Of a stretch of 64,000 nucleotides of DNA, positions 53,253 to 61,481 are shown one piece after another; the stretch's first letter is position 1; the number at the start of each line of letters is the position of its first letter. Both the position numbers and the translations under genes were made by a program. The notes under the pieces were generated by a model. It saw nothing but the letters and a program-made list of their open reading frames with translations. It was not told the DNA's origin and did not search any database. Origin of the DNA: CAIKMD01 sp036501365 (GTDB lineage: Bacteria > Pseudomonadota > Alphaproteobacteria > ATCC43930 > CGMCC-115725); assembly GCA_036501365.1 (NCBI GenBank), contig DASYAL010000002.1:1-64000 (forward strand), in the 5' to 3' direction.

Positions 53253-54101
53253 TCATGCCCCATAGGCGACCACCCGCTGGCGCTGTTCGCCCAGCCCGGT
53301 AACGGTTAGCCGCATGGTATCGCCCGGCCGCAGGAAGCGCGGCGGCTTCATGCCGAGACCGACGCCGGCCGGGGTCCCGGTGGGGATCACGTCGCCCGGC
53401 AAAAGCGTCATGAAGTGGCTGAGATAGCTGACGATCTTCGCACAATCGAAGATCATGTTGCGGGTCGTGCCCTTCTGCGTCACCTGACCGCTGACCTCGC
53501 AGACGAGATCGAGGGCTTGGGGATTGGGGATTTCGTCGGCGGTTACCAGCCACGGCCCGATCGGCGCGAAACTGTCACAGCTCTTGCCCTTGGTCCATTG
53601 CCCGCCCCGCTCCATCTGGAAGGCGCGTTCCGAGACGTCGTTGACGATGCAATAGCCAGCGACATGCTTCAGCGCGTCATGTTCGGCGATATATTGCGCG
53701 GTGGTGCCGATGACGATGCCGAGCTCGACTTCCCAGTCGCCCTTGGTCGCCGCCTTGGGCAAGATCACATTGTCGTTCGGTCCGCTCAGCGAGCTGATCG
53801 CTTTCATGAAAATGACCGGCTCTTTCGGGATCGGATTGCCGGTCTCGTTCGCATGGTCGTGATAATTGAGACCGATGCAGACCAGCTTCCCGATGCCGGC
53901 CAGCGGCACGCCGAGCCGCGGCTCGCCAGTCACCGGCGGCAGGCTGGCAGGGTCAAGCTTGCGCAGCCGGTCGAGCGCCGACGGCGCCAACTGATCGGGG
54001 CTGATGTCGGCGACGGTCCCGGACAAGTCGCGGAGATTTCCGTTGCGGTCGAGAATACCCGGCTTTTCCTTACCCTTGGGTCCATAGCGAAGCAATTTCA
54101 T
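53253..54101 (-). CDS. Fumarylacetoacetate hydrolase-family enzyme (probable diketo-deoxy-sugar acid hydrolase)
   Basis: A 282-residue FAH-family C-C hydrolase. The first 65 residues form the small N-terminal domain; the catalytic fold has KLVCIGLNYHDHANE, then MKAISSLSGPND, the metal-ligand stretch WEVELGIVIG and GDVIPTGTPAGVGLGMKPP. The ATG at 54101 fits the family start (MKLLRYGPKG). It lies 28 bases downstream of the SDR gene in the same operon. A homologue acts as 2,4-diketo-3-deoxy-L-fuconate hydrolase in the oxidative L-fucose route, which fits the neighbours, but ureidoglycolate lyase-like or other acylpyruvase roles are possible. Confidence 0.82.
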   Translation of the reverse strand: MKLLRYGPKGKEKPGILDRNGNLRDLSGTVADISPDQLAPSALDRLRKLDPASLPPVTGEPRLGVPLAGIGKLVCIGLNYHDHANETGNPIPKEPVIFMKAISSLSGPNDNVILPKAATKGDWEVELGIVIGTTAQYIAEHDALKHVAGYCIVNDVSERAFQMERGGQWTKGKSCDSFAPIGPWLVTADEIPNPQALDLVCEVSGQVTQKGTTRNMIFDCAKIVSYLSHFMTLLPGDVIPTGTPAGVGLGMKPPRFLRPGDTMRLTVTGLGEQRQRVVAYGA

Positions 54102-54129
54102 GGGTTGACGCCCCTTCTTTACGCATTTC

Positions 54130-54879
54130 CTAAAGCGTGAAGCCGCCATCGATGAGATGGACGGCGCCTGTCGTGAAAGCCGATTCATCGCTCGCGAGGT
54201 GGACCGCCAGCGCCGCGACCTCCTCGGGCGTCCCCAGCCGACCGAGCGGCTGGCGTGCAACGAAGGCCTGGCGCGCGGCTGCGGTTCCGCCTTGCGCCGC
54301 GATGCGCTGCTCCAAGGATGGCGTCGCTACCGTCCCGGGACAGACGGCATTGCAGCGGATGCCCTTGGCGATGAAATCGATCGCGACGGACTTGGTAAGG
54401 CCGATGATTCCGGCCTTGCTCGTCGCATAGACGAAACGATTGGGCGCGGCTTTGAGCGAGGATACGCTTGATGACATGTTGATGATCGAGGCGCCCTTGC
54501 CCGCGCTCAGCATCGCCGGCAGAAAAGCGTGGATCATGCGATAGGTGCCGCGCAGATTGAGGTCGAGGGTGATATCCCAATCCGACTCAGCGCAATCGAG
54601 GATCGTGCCGTGATGCACGAAGCCCGCGCAATTGAGCAGCACCTCGACCGCGCCGAGTTCCGCGGCGAGCGCGTCGATCTCAGCCTTCTTTGTGACATCG
54701 AGACGATGCGTCGAGATTTTCCCCGCGCCTTCGCCTTTCAGCGCATCGAGCGTCCGGAGATCGATGTCGGTCGCGACGACCCTCGCGCCCTCCGCAGCGA
54801 AAGCCACCGCGCAAGCGCGGCCAATACCCTGCGCCGCCGCGGTGATCACCGCGGTCTTATTCTTTAGCCGATCGGCCAT
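54130..54879 (-). CDS. SDR-family dehydrogenase (BDH2/2-keto-3-deoxy-L-fuconate type)
   Basis: A 249-residue classical short-chain dehydrogenase. The NAD motif is TAAAQGIG (residues 13-20), with Asp38 in VVATDID favouring NAD. The catalytic set is a Ser in NMSSSVSS with Tyr151 and Lys155 (YATSK). Segments such as FVHHGTILDC and VCPGTVATPSL closely match the animal BDH2/DHRS6 protein and bacterial 2-keto-3-deoxy-L-fuconate dehydrogenase. The context (FAH hydrolase after, hydroxypyruvate-isomerase-like gene before) favours oxidation of a deoxy-sugar acid. ATG 54879 is one base after the upstream stop. Confidence 0.85.
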   Translation of the reverse strand: MADRLKNKTAVITAAAQGIGRACAVAFAAEGARVVATDIDLRTLDALKGEGAGKISTHRLDVTKKAEIDALAAELGAVEVLLNCAGFVHHGTILDCAESDWDITLDLNLRGTYRMIHAFLPAMLSAGKGASIINMSSSVSSLKAAPNRFVYATSKAGIIGLTKSVAIDFIAKGIRCNAVCPGTVATPSLEQRIAAQGGTAAARQAFVARQPLGRLGTPEEVAALAVHLASDESAFTTGAVHLIDGGFTL

Positions 54880-54880
54880 G

Positions 54881-55663
54881 CTAGCCTCCAATCCCCCATT
54901 GTCGCCCCCAGCCAAGCCCCGCCAGGGTACCGGCTTTCGGCCGATATTCGCAGCCGATCCAGCCGCCATAGCCGATCTCGTCGAGCAGATCGAATAGAAA
55001 AACGAAATCGATTTCGCCTTGGTCCGGCTCATGGCGGCCAGGCACGTTGGCGATCTGCACATGCGGATAGCGACCGCGGAGATCGCGCGCATGCTGCGCA
55101 AGATCGCCTTCGGAGATCTGACAATGATAGAAATCGAATTGTAGCGCGACATTCGCGCGCGCGACGCGATCGAGGATTGCGATCGCCTGGCGTGTGTTGG
55201 TGAGAAAGTAGCCCGGATTGTCGCGGGCGTTGAGCGGCTCGATCAGCAAGGTCGCGTCTTGGGCGGCGGCGCGATCGGCGGCGCGCTGCAGATTGGCGAC
55301 ATAGACACTCTCTTGCATCGCCTCTTCGCCGCGTAACGCCAAACCCGCCAGAACATGGATTTGCCGGCAGTTCAGGGCACGCGCATAGGAGAGCGCGGTC
55401 ACGACGCTGGCATCGAAATCGGCCTCGCGGCCGAGCTGCGCGCCGAAACCGCGTTCGCCGGCCCTGAAATCGCCCATCGGCGCATTGAACAGCACGATCC
55501 GGACATCGGCGGCCGTCGCGCTGGCCGCGATCTCGGTGGCGGTGAAATCATAGGGCGCCTGGAACTCGACCGCGCGGAAGCCGGCCTTGCGCGCCGCGGC
55601 GAAGCGGTCCAGGAAAGGTAGCTCGGTAAACAGGGTACTGAGATTGGCCGCAAAATTCGGCAT
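54881..55663 (-). CDS. Hydroxypyruvate isomerase-family sugar isomerase (Hyi/OtnI)
   Basis: A 260-residue TIM-barrel protein of the xylose-isomerase-like superfamily. It opens with FAANLSTLFTELPFLDRF, the Hyi-type beginning. The metal-ligand glutamate sits in LLIEPLNARDNPGYFL (about residue 141), followed by the Hyi-like FDFYHCQISEGDL, NVPGRHEPDQGEI and GCEYRPK. It isomerises hydroxypyruvate/tartronate semialdehyde or, in the OtnI subgroup, 2-oxo-tetronate. It is the first gene of the three-gene operon (with SDR and FAH). The 66 bases to the divergent tonB start must hold both promoters. Confidence 0.83.
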   Translation of the reverse strand: MPNFAANLSTLFTELPFLDRFAAARKAGFRAVEFQAPYDFTATEIAASATAADVRIVLFNAPMGDFRAGERGFGAQLGREADFDASVVTALSYARALNCRQIHVLAGLALRGEEAMQESVYVANLQRAADRAAAQDATLLIEPLNARDNPGYFLTNTRQAIAILDRVARANVALQFDFYHCQISEGDLAQHARDLRGRYPHVQIANVPGRHEPDQGEIDFVFLFDLLDEIGYGGWIGCEYRPKAGTLAGLGWGRQWGIGG

Positions 55664-55729
55664 GGTTCAGGCTTTCGCAACGGGCGAGCGGAGACCAGTG
55701 TTTATCGTTACGCGGTCGGAAACAAGGGG

Positions 55730-56752
55730 ATGACCCAGATCACCCTCGCCAGCGGCCCGCGCCTCGACGAAGACGATCCTACCGTGCGATGGCAGGAGCG
55801 CCGGCGTTTCCGCGGCGCGATGTTCCTGTCTGGGCTTGGCCACGCCCTCGTGCTCGCGCTGCTGCTTCTGCTGTGGCAGCCAGCAACCGATCTGCCTATG
55901 CCCTTGCCGCCGATTCCGGTGACTGTCGTCCGAGAAGGGCAGTCCGGCGCCGCGGGTGGCGGCAATGGCGATACCGCCGCGTCCGCGTCAGGCGCAACGA
56001 GCGACGCTGCGACGGCAGCGTCCACGCCGGCCGCGACGGCACCCGAGCCGCAAGCACACGAACCGACGCCATCTACGACGCGGGCGCCCCAGCCGACGAC
56101 GCCCGAGGCCCAGCCGCAGCCTGCATCTGAAGTTCCGAGCCTCGCACAATCGAGCGTCACTCCGACGCCGGCGCCGCAAGAAGCGCTCGAACCGGTGCCG
56201 CCGCGCAAGCCGACGCCACCGCACCCCAGGCCGCCCACGCCCGTCGTCGCGACGCCGCCGCCCGCTCCAGCCGCCACGCAGACACCGCCAACGCCGCAAC
56301 CGCAACAAGCTGCCCAGACGCCGGCAGTCGGCATCCAGACCGGGAGCGCGACCTCGAGCAGCGATGCCCAGGGCGTCGGCGGCCGCGGCCGCGGCGACGA
56401 AGGGCCGGGCCGGGCCGCGGTCGGCAATGGGTCGCTCAATGGACCTGGCGATGATTATCTCGAAGGGGTGCGGCGCTGGGTGAATCGGTTCCGGAAATAT
56501 CCGGACGAAGCGGTCAAGCAAAAGCAGGAAGGCACCGTTGCGCTCGGCTTCAAGTTCACGCGCGACGGCACCGTTCTCGACGCCTGGATCGAAAAGAGCT
56601 CGGGCTATCCGCTGCTCGATCAGGCGGCGCTCAACATGATCCACGCCGCCTCGCCGATCCCGAAGGTGCCGGACCAGTACAAGGGCGACACGCTCACCTT
56701 GGTCATGCCCGAAAATTTCAGCATCGGCCTCTTCGACCGGCTGTTCCATTGA
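55730..56752 (+). CDS. TonB-family energy transducer
   Basis: A 340-residue protein with an N-terminal cytoplasmic tail and one transmembrane helix (about residues 32-52, GLGHALVLALLLLLW). A long Pro/Ala/Thr-rich periplasmic spacer follows (about 85-225) that reaches the outer membrane. The C-terminal TonB domain (about 240-335) shows VNRFRKYPDEAVKQKQEGTV and GYPLLDQAALNMIHAASPIP. It would pass proton-motive force to TonB-dependent receptors. exbB/exbD and a receptor gene are not adjacent. A terminator follows. Confidence 0.88.
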   Translation: MTQITLASGPRLDEDDPTVRWQERRRFRGAMFLSGLGHALVLALLLLLWQPATDLPMPLPPIPVTVVREGQSGAAGGGNGDTAASASGATSDAATAASTPAATAPEPQAHEPTPSTTRAPQPTTPEAQPQPASEVPSLAQSSVTPTPAPQEALEPVPPRKPTPPHPRPPTPVVATPPPAPAATQTPPTPQPQQAAQTPAVGIQTGSATSSSDAQGVGGRGRGDEGPGRAAVGNGSLNGPGDDYLEGVRRWVNRFRKYPDEAVKQKQEGTVALGFKFTRDGTVLDAWIEKSSGYPLLDQAALNMIHAASPIPKVPDQYKGDTLTLVMPENFSIGLFDRLFH

Positions 56753-56770
56753 GGCGCTCGGCGGTGGGAG

Positions 56771-56809
56771 GCGCCGCCGCGACAATTCCCCGGCGGCGCG
56801 TCTTGCTTT
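56771..56809 (+). terminator. Rho-independent terminator after tonB
   Basis: GCGCCGCCG (56771-56779) pairs with CGGCGGCGC (56791-56799) around an 11-base loop, followed by a T-rich tail GTCTTGCTTT. It lies 18 bases after the tonB stop and 11 bases before the chrA ATG, so chrA is likely to have its own promoter or relies on read-through. Confidence 0.6.
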
Positions 56810-56820
56810 AGCATCAGGCG

Positions 56821-58035
56821 ATGGCCGCCACGCTCGAAGCTGCACCGTCACGCGCAAGTTGGCTCTCGGTCTTCCTGCCGTTCCTTCGCCTCGGTTTGAC
56901 GAGCTTTGGCGGCCCGGTCGCGCATCTCGGCTATTTCCGCGCCGAATTCGTCGCGCGCCGGCAATGGCTCGACGAAGCCTCCTATACCGACATCATCGCG
57001 CTCTGCCAGTTCCTCCCCGGCCCCGCCAGCAGCCAGACCGGCATCGCCATCGGCATCCTGCGCGCCGGCCTGCCGGGTGGCTTCGCAGCATGGCTCGGCT
57101 TCACGATGCCTTCGGCGCTGGCGATGATCGCCTTCGGCTACGGCGTCGCGCGGCTCGGCAACATCGCGCAAGCCGCGTGGCTCCACGGGCTGAAGATCGT
57201 TGCCGTCGCGGTGGTGGCGCAAGCGGTCTGGTCGATGGCGCGCAATCTCTGTCCCGACCGGATCCGCGCGAGCATGGCCGTCGGCGCGGCGCTGATCGTG
57301 CTGGCGCTGCCGAACGCGATCGGCCAGATCGGCGTCATCGTGCTCGGCGGCATTATCGGCTGGCGCCTTCTACCGGCAGCGACAGGAGCGCCGGGCGCGC
57401 ACCTCGTCATCCGCATCGCGCGACCCCTGGCTGTCGCCGCGCTCATTCTCTTCGCGCTGCTGCTTGGCGGCTTGCCGGTCCTGGCCGCCGCCAGCGACAG
57501 CCACACGGTCGCGCTGATCGACAGCTTCTATCGCTCGGGCTCGTTGGTGTTCGGCGGCGGTCATGTCGTGCTGCCGCTGTTGCAAAAAGCCGTCGTGCCG
57601 CCCGGCTGGATCGGCAACGACGCCTTCCTCGCCGGCTATGGCGCGGCGCAGGCAATGCCCGGTCCGCTTTTCACTTTCTCCGCTTATCTCGGCACCGTCA
57701 TGCGGCCGGGCCCCAATGGCTGGCTCGGCGGGCTGATCTGCCTGCTGGCGATCTATCTTCCGTCCTTCCTGCTCTTGATCGGCGTGCTGCCGTTCTGGGA
57801 CTCGCTCCGGCGGCGTGCCGGCGTGCAATCGGCGCTCAAGGGCGTCAACGCGGCAGTGGTTGGCCTTCTGCTGGCGGCGCTCTACACGCCCGTCTGGACG
57901 AGCGCGATTCTCAACACCGCCGATTTCGGCCTCGGTGTCACCGCGTTCCTGCTGCTCGCCTTCTGGCGCGTGCCGCCCTGGCTGGTTGTCGTGTTCGGCG
58001 CGCTCGCCGCAGCGGTGCTGGCGCCGATCATGTGA
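56821..58035 (+). CDS. chrA: Chromate transporter ChrA, two-domain
   Basis: A 404-residue inner-membrane CHR-family protein with two homologous halves of about 180 residues (about 15-185 and 215-400). The first half has FGGPVAHLGYFRAEFV and FLPGPASSQTGIAIG. The second repeats the pattern as VFGGGHVVLPLLQKAVV and AQAMPGPLFTFSAYLG. Such full-length proteins export chromate as a sulfate analogue, but some CHR proteins have other anion roles. No chrB regulator sits beside it, so chromate-specific induction is not evident. Confidence 0.9.
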   Translation: MAATLEAAPSRASWLSVFLPFLRLGLTSFGGPVAHLGYFRAEFVARRQWLDEASYTDIIALCQFLPGPASSQTGIAIGILRAGLPGGFAAWLGFTMPSALAMIAFGYGVARLGNIAQAAWLHGLKIVAVAVVAQAVWSMARNLCPDRIRASMAVGAALIVLALPNAIGQIGVIVLGGIIGWRLLPAATGAPGAHLVIRIARPLAVAALILFALLLGGLPVLAAASDSHTVALIDSFYRSGSLVFGGGHVVLPLLQKAVVPPGWIGNDAFLAGYGAAQAMPGPLFTFSAYLGTVMRPGPNGWLGGLICLLAIYLPSFLLLIGVLPFWDSLRRRAGVQSALKGVNAAVVGLLLAALYTPVWTSAILNTADFGLGVTAFLLLAFWRVPPWLVVVFGALAAAVLAPIM

Positions 58036-58081
58036 CGCGCGCGGCTGTCGCGTGCCGCGGTCGCATGCTAGATCACGGCTT

Positions 58082-59965
58082 ATGCTCACTCTCGCGGGAA
58101 TTACCTACCGCATCGCCGGACGCACGCTGATCGATGATGCATCGGCGCAGATCGCCGCCAGCTGGAAGGTTGGGCTGATCGGTCGCAACGGCACGGGCAA
58201 ATCGACCCTGCTCGATCTGATTCGCGGCGAGCGCGCGCTCGATGGCGGCATGATCGCGATCCCGCGCGGCGCGCGCATCGGCTATGTCGCGCAGGAGGCG
58301 CCGGGCGGCGAGACGACGCCGCTCCAGGCCGTGCTCGCCGCCGATGACGAGCGCCAACGCCTGCTGGCGGAAGCCGAGCAGGCCGAGGATGCGGCGCGCG
58401 TCGCCGAGATCCACGAGCGGCTCGTCGCGATCGGCGCGCATTCGGCCGGGGCGCGCGCCGCCGGCATCCTCGCCGGCCTCGGCTTCGATCATGACGCGCA
58501 ACAGCGGCCATTATCGAGCTTCTCGGGCGGCTGGCGCATGCGCGTCGCGCTCGCCGGCGTGCTCTTTGCCGAGCCCGAATTGCTGCTGCTCGACGAGCCG
58601 ACCAACCATCTCGATCTCGAAGCCTCGCTGTGGCTCGCGGAATTCCTGCGCCGCTATCGCCAGACGCTGCTGCTCGTCAGCCATGACCGGCAGTTCCTCG
58701 ACGACGTCGTCGACCACATCCTGCATCTCGGCGAGCGCAAGCTGACGCTCTACAGCGGCGGCTACGAGGATTTCGCGCGGGCGCGGCGCGAGAACCTGGC
58801 GCGGCAGCAGGCGCTGGCCGCGCGTCAGGCCGACGAGCGCGAGCGGCTCCAGGTCTTCATCGACCGGTTCCGCGCCAAGGCGACCAAGGCGCGCCAGGCG
58901 CAAAGCCGCATGAAAGCGCTGGCGCGGCTCGAGCCGATCTCGCTTTCGGCGGAAGAGCCGCCGGTCCACTTCGCCTTCCCCGAGCCGCCGGAGCTCGCGC
59001 CGCCGCTGGTCAGCCTCTATCAGGTCTCGACCGGCTACGCGCCCGAGAAACCGGTGCTGCACCGGCTCGATCTGCGGCTCGATCCCGATGACCGCATCGC
59101 GCTTTTAGGCGCCAACGGCAATGGCAAATCGACCTTCGCACGCCTGCTCGCCGGCCGGCTCGCGCCGTTCTCGGGCGAGATTCACCGCGCGCGCCGCTTC
59201 GCTTGCGGCTATTTCGCCCAGCATCAGATCGAGGAGCTCGATCCTGCCGCCAGCGCCTACGCCCATCTCGCGCGGCTGATGCCGAAAGCCGTGCCCGAGA
59301 CGGTCCGCGCGCGACTGGCGCGGTTCGGCTTCGATGAGGACAAAGTATTCGTCGCCGCGCAGAACCTGTCGGGCGGCGAAAAAGCGCGGCTGAATTTCGC
59401 GCTGATGAGCGTCGATGCGCCGCCATTGCTCATCCTCGACGAGCCGACCAACCACCTCGATCTCGAAGCGCGCGAGGCGCTGGTCGCCGCGATCAACGAT
59501 TTCGCCGGCGCCGTGGTCATCGTCAGCCACGACTGGCACCTGCTCTCGCTTGTTGCCGAGCGGCTGTGGCTGGTCGCCGACGGCACGGTCAAGGCCTTCG
59601 ACGGCGACCTCGAAGACTACCGCCGGATGGTGCTGACCCCCGCCGCCGATGAGACGGAAGCAGCGAAAGCGGCAGCCAATCTCCGCCGCGAGACGCGCCG
59701 CGCTGCCGCCGATCGTCGCCGCGAGCTCGAACCGCTGCGCCGCCAGCTCAAGGACGCCGAGCGCGTCGTCGGCGATCTCAGCGCACGCAAAGCGGCGCTC
59801 GATCGTCGCATCGCCGACCCGGCGACCTATGCGGGCGCGGGCGACGTCGCCGGCTTGTTGCGCGACCAGGCGGCGCTCGCCGCCGCGCTCGATGAAGCGG
59901 AAGCGCGCTGGCTTGCCGCCGCCACGGCGATCGAGGAAGCTGATACCGGTCAGGAGCTGCGATGA
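58082..59965 (+). CDS. ABC-F family ATP-binding protein (YheS/Uup-like)
   Basis: A 627-residue protein with two ABC ATPase domains and no transmembrane segments, the ABC-F layout of ribosome-acting factors. Walker A motifs are GLIGRNGTGKST (about 34-45) and LGANGNGKST (about 341-350). The signatures are LSSFSGGWRMR and LSGGEKARLNFA, and Walker B with the DEPTNHLDLEA motif follows each. The P-site tRNA interaction linker lies between (about 235-300, with ATKARQAQSRMKALARLE). A basic C-terminal coiled coil (about 530-620) is present. The subgroup looks like YheS. It overlaps a 25-codon ORF by ATGA. Confidence 0.92.
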   Translation: MLTLAGITYRIAGRTLIDDASAQIAASWKVGLIGRNGTGKSTLLDLIRGERALDGGMIAIPRGARIGYVAQEAPGGETTPLQAVLAADDERQRLLAEAEQAEDAARVAEIHERLVAIGAHSAGARAAGILAGLGFDHDAQQRPLSSFSGGWRMRVALAGVLFAEPELLLLDEPTNHLDLEASLWLAEFLRRYRQTLLLVSHDRQFLDDVVDHILHLGERKLTLYSGGYEDFARARRENLARQQALAARQADERERLQVFIDRFRAKATKARQAQSRMKALARLEPISLSAEEPPVHFAFPEPPELAPPLVSLYQVSTGYAPEKPVLHRLDLRLDPDDRIALLGANGNGKSTFARLLAGRLAPFSGEIHRARRFACGYFAQHQIEELDPAASAYAHLARLMPKAVPETVRARLARFGFDEDKVFVAAQNLSGGEKARLNFALMSVDAPPLLILDEPTNHLDLEAREALVAAINDFAGAVVIVSHDWHLLSLVAERLWLVADGTVKAFDGDLEDYRRMVLTPAADETEAAKAAANLRRETRRAAADRRRELEPLRRQLKDAERVVGDLSARKAALDRRIADPATYAGAGDVAGLLRDQAALAAALDEAEARWLAAATAIEEADTGQELR

Positions 59966-60039
59966 GCGAAGGAGTCGTCCGCCGCAAGGACAAAGAGATG
60001 CCCGAGAGCGAAGCGCGCGCGATTCGGAAATCCGGCTAA
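59962..60039 (+). pseudogene. 25-codon ORF, possible N-terminal remnant of a PPOX-like gene
   Basis: An ATG overlapping the ABC-F stop by four bases (ATGA) opens 25 codons: it reads SEGVVRRKDKEMPESEARA and then stops at 60037-60039. The RRKDKE...ESEARAI pattern resembles the first 20 residues of pyridoxamine-phosphate-oxidase-like small proteins, recalled from memory. If so, the rest has been lost, leaving an end that abuts the convergent 60036-60608 gene. It could instead be a genuine microprotein or a chance frame. Confidence 0.35.
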
Positions 60040-60608
60040 GCAGTGCCGCGCGGCGCGAGCGCCGCAATATGCGCGTCCCGGCTGAGCGGCATCCCGCTCT
60101 CGCAGAGCGAAACCGGGACGGCGCCGCCTTTGCGCCAGACCGGATCGTCGCAAGCGCGCGCTGCCGCGGTCAGGACGAGGTGAACGCTGCCCGCGTCGTA
60201 GCTGCCGAGCAGCCGCGCCATGATCGCGAGCTCGGTTACGAGGCGATGATGCTTCGCCATCCCCGTTGCCAGCATCGAACGAAGAATGATGTCGATGCCG
60301 CCAAGCAACAGATCCTGCGCCTCCGCAATCGGACCGGCTTCCGGATCGAGCGTCGCGCGGGGCGGCTCCGGGTCGAGCGTGATCGAGATCTCGAGCGCCC
60401 AGCTGCGCAACGCCGCCATGAATACGCCGCGATGCTCGCTGTAGCGCGTCGTCGCGACGGTCGCGATCGCGCCGGCGAGCGCTGACAGGCGATCTTCCTC
60501 GCTGAGCGGCTGATCGACAAAATCGCCGATCAAAGCAGCCATGCGCGCCTCGACCTCCGGACCGATCGCGTCAAGGGTGTGGGACAATAGCGGGGACAGA
60601 TTGGTCAT
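60036..60608 (-). CDS. Hypothetical protein, unrecognised
   Basis: A 190-residue soluble, mostly helical protein (for example EVEARMAALIGDFVDQPLSE and LGGIDIILRSMLATGMAKHH), without signal peptide or membrane helix. I do not recognise a family. The ATG at 60608 (MTNLSPLL) is preferred to one eight codons earlier. It faces the orphan gene at 60865-61464 across an AT-rich divergent promoter region, and the two may be regulated together. Composition is like that of its neighbours. Confidence 0.6.
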   Translation of the reverse strand: MTNLSPLLSHTLDAIGPEVEARMAALIGDFVDQPLSEEDRLSALAGAIATVATTRYSEHRGVFMAALRSWALEISITLDPEPPRATLDPEAGPIAEAQDLLLGGIDIILRSMLATGMAKHHRLVTELAIMARLLGSYDAGSVHLVLTAAARACDDPVWRKGGAVPVSLCESGMPLSRDAHIAALAPRGTA

Positions 60609-60864
60609 GAAGGGACGGGCACGGGAAGACACAGGGGGCGCTCACATTGGGCCTGCGAGCTTAAAAGGGCGTTTTCCCGACAATTCGAGTCAAATAAAGT
60701 ATAATTTGGATAATATTTGGCCAGGACACCAATAATACTGTATTTATTTCGAATTTTAACTAAGGGTTTATTACGCGATTTGACCCATTATTTATCTCTT
60801 AACCCGCTACGCTTTGAATGTACTGCACTGCACACGCGCCCCGATTTTGGCAGAAACGCCGCTC
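60609..60864. other. AT-rich divergent intergenic region
   Basis: Bases 60662-60804 are distinctly AT-rich compared with the GC-rich genome, with many A/T runs (TTTATTTC, TTTTAAC, AATAATAC). It contains a full TATAAT and is the likely promoter or regulator-binding zone for the two orphan genes on either side. There is no coding frame of note in it. Confidence 0.6.
60677..60705 (+). promoter_or_regulatory. Strong sigma-70-like promoter candidate
   Basis: CCGACA (60677-60682, 4 of 6 to TTGACA) and a perfect TATAAT (60700-60705) are spaced by 17 bases. It would transcribe the orphan gene at 60865, giving a leader of about 150 bases. Confidence 0.55.
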
Positions 60865-61464
60865 ATGCACGAACCAACGCACGCGCTGACCGACTGGAAT
60901 CTGGAAGCCGCGACCGCGCTCTCGCTCCGTCGCGAGCCGGCTTGCTTCGCGTTCCTGTGCGGCGACGCCGATACGCCGCCGCAGCCGATCGATGCGCTCA
61001 ATCTCGACCTCGCCTCGATCGACTACTATGGCGGCCGCGCCTCGCTCTGGGCGACGCTCGAGATCCGCTCTTCCGCCTCCAACGACCAGCCGATCGCGTT
61101 GCTCGGCTTCGACGAAGCGTTCTTGCGCCCGTTTTCGCGCGCCCTGATCGAGACCGCGAGCAATCGCACGCCCTATCGCATGACCATCCGGCCCGAGGCC
61201 GGGCCGCCGAAACGTCAGCGCGTCGTCGAATACGTCACCGGACCGGGTGTCGGCCTGGTCGAACTGCTTCTGACGCCGCAAGACGCGACGATAACGATCT
61301 CCGGCCGCGCCGAAGCCGGCGAGGAGCAGACGCTGTTCCAGCTCCCGCGCACCGACACCTTCCTGCGCGCCTTCGTCAAGATGACATTCCAAGCCGACCA
61401 GGCGCTGCGCGAGACCCTCGCCGAAAGCGAGAAGATCGCCCGCCGCCGCGCCAGCGCCTCCTGA
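60865..61464 (+). CDS. Hypothetical protein, unrecognised
   Basis: A 199-residue protein (or 216 if ATG 60814 is used) without signal peptide or membrane helix. Alternating strand-like segments (ACFAFLCGDADTPPQPIDAL, YRMTIRPEAGPP, VVEYVTGPGVGLVELLLTP, ATITISGRAEAG) suggest a beta-rich N-terminal two-thirds. A C-terminal helix follows (FVKMTFQADQALRETLAESE). No family is recognised. Neither start has a clear Shine-Dalgarno; I list the second because the first 17 residues look unlike the rest. It is the target of the promoter candidate at 60677-60705. Confidence 0.55.
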   Translation: MHEPTHALTDWNLEAATALSLRREPACFAFLCGDADTPPQPIDALNLDLASIDYYGGRASLWATLEIRSSASNDQPIALLGFDEAFLRPFSRALIETASNRTPYRMTIRPEAGPPKRQRVVEYVTGPGVGLVELLLTPQDATITISGRAEAGEEQTLFQLPRTDTFLRAFVKMTFQADQALRETLAESEKIARRRASAS

Positions 61465-61481
61465 TCGGATTTGCCGGCTGA

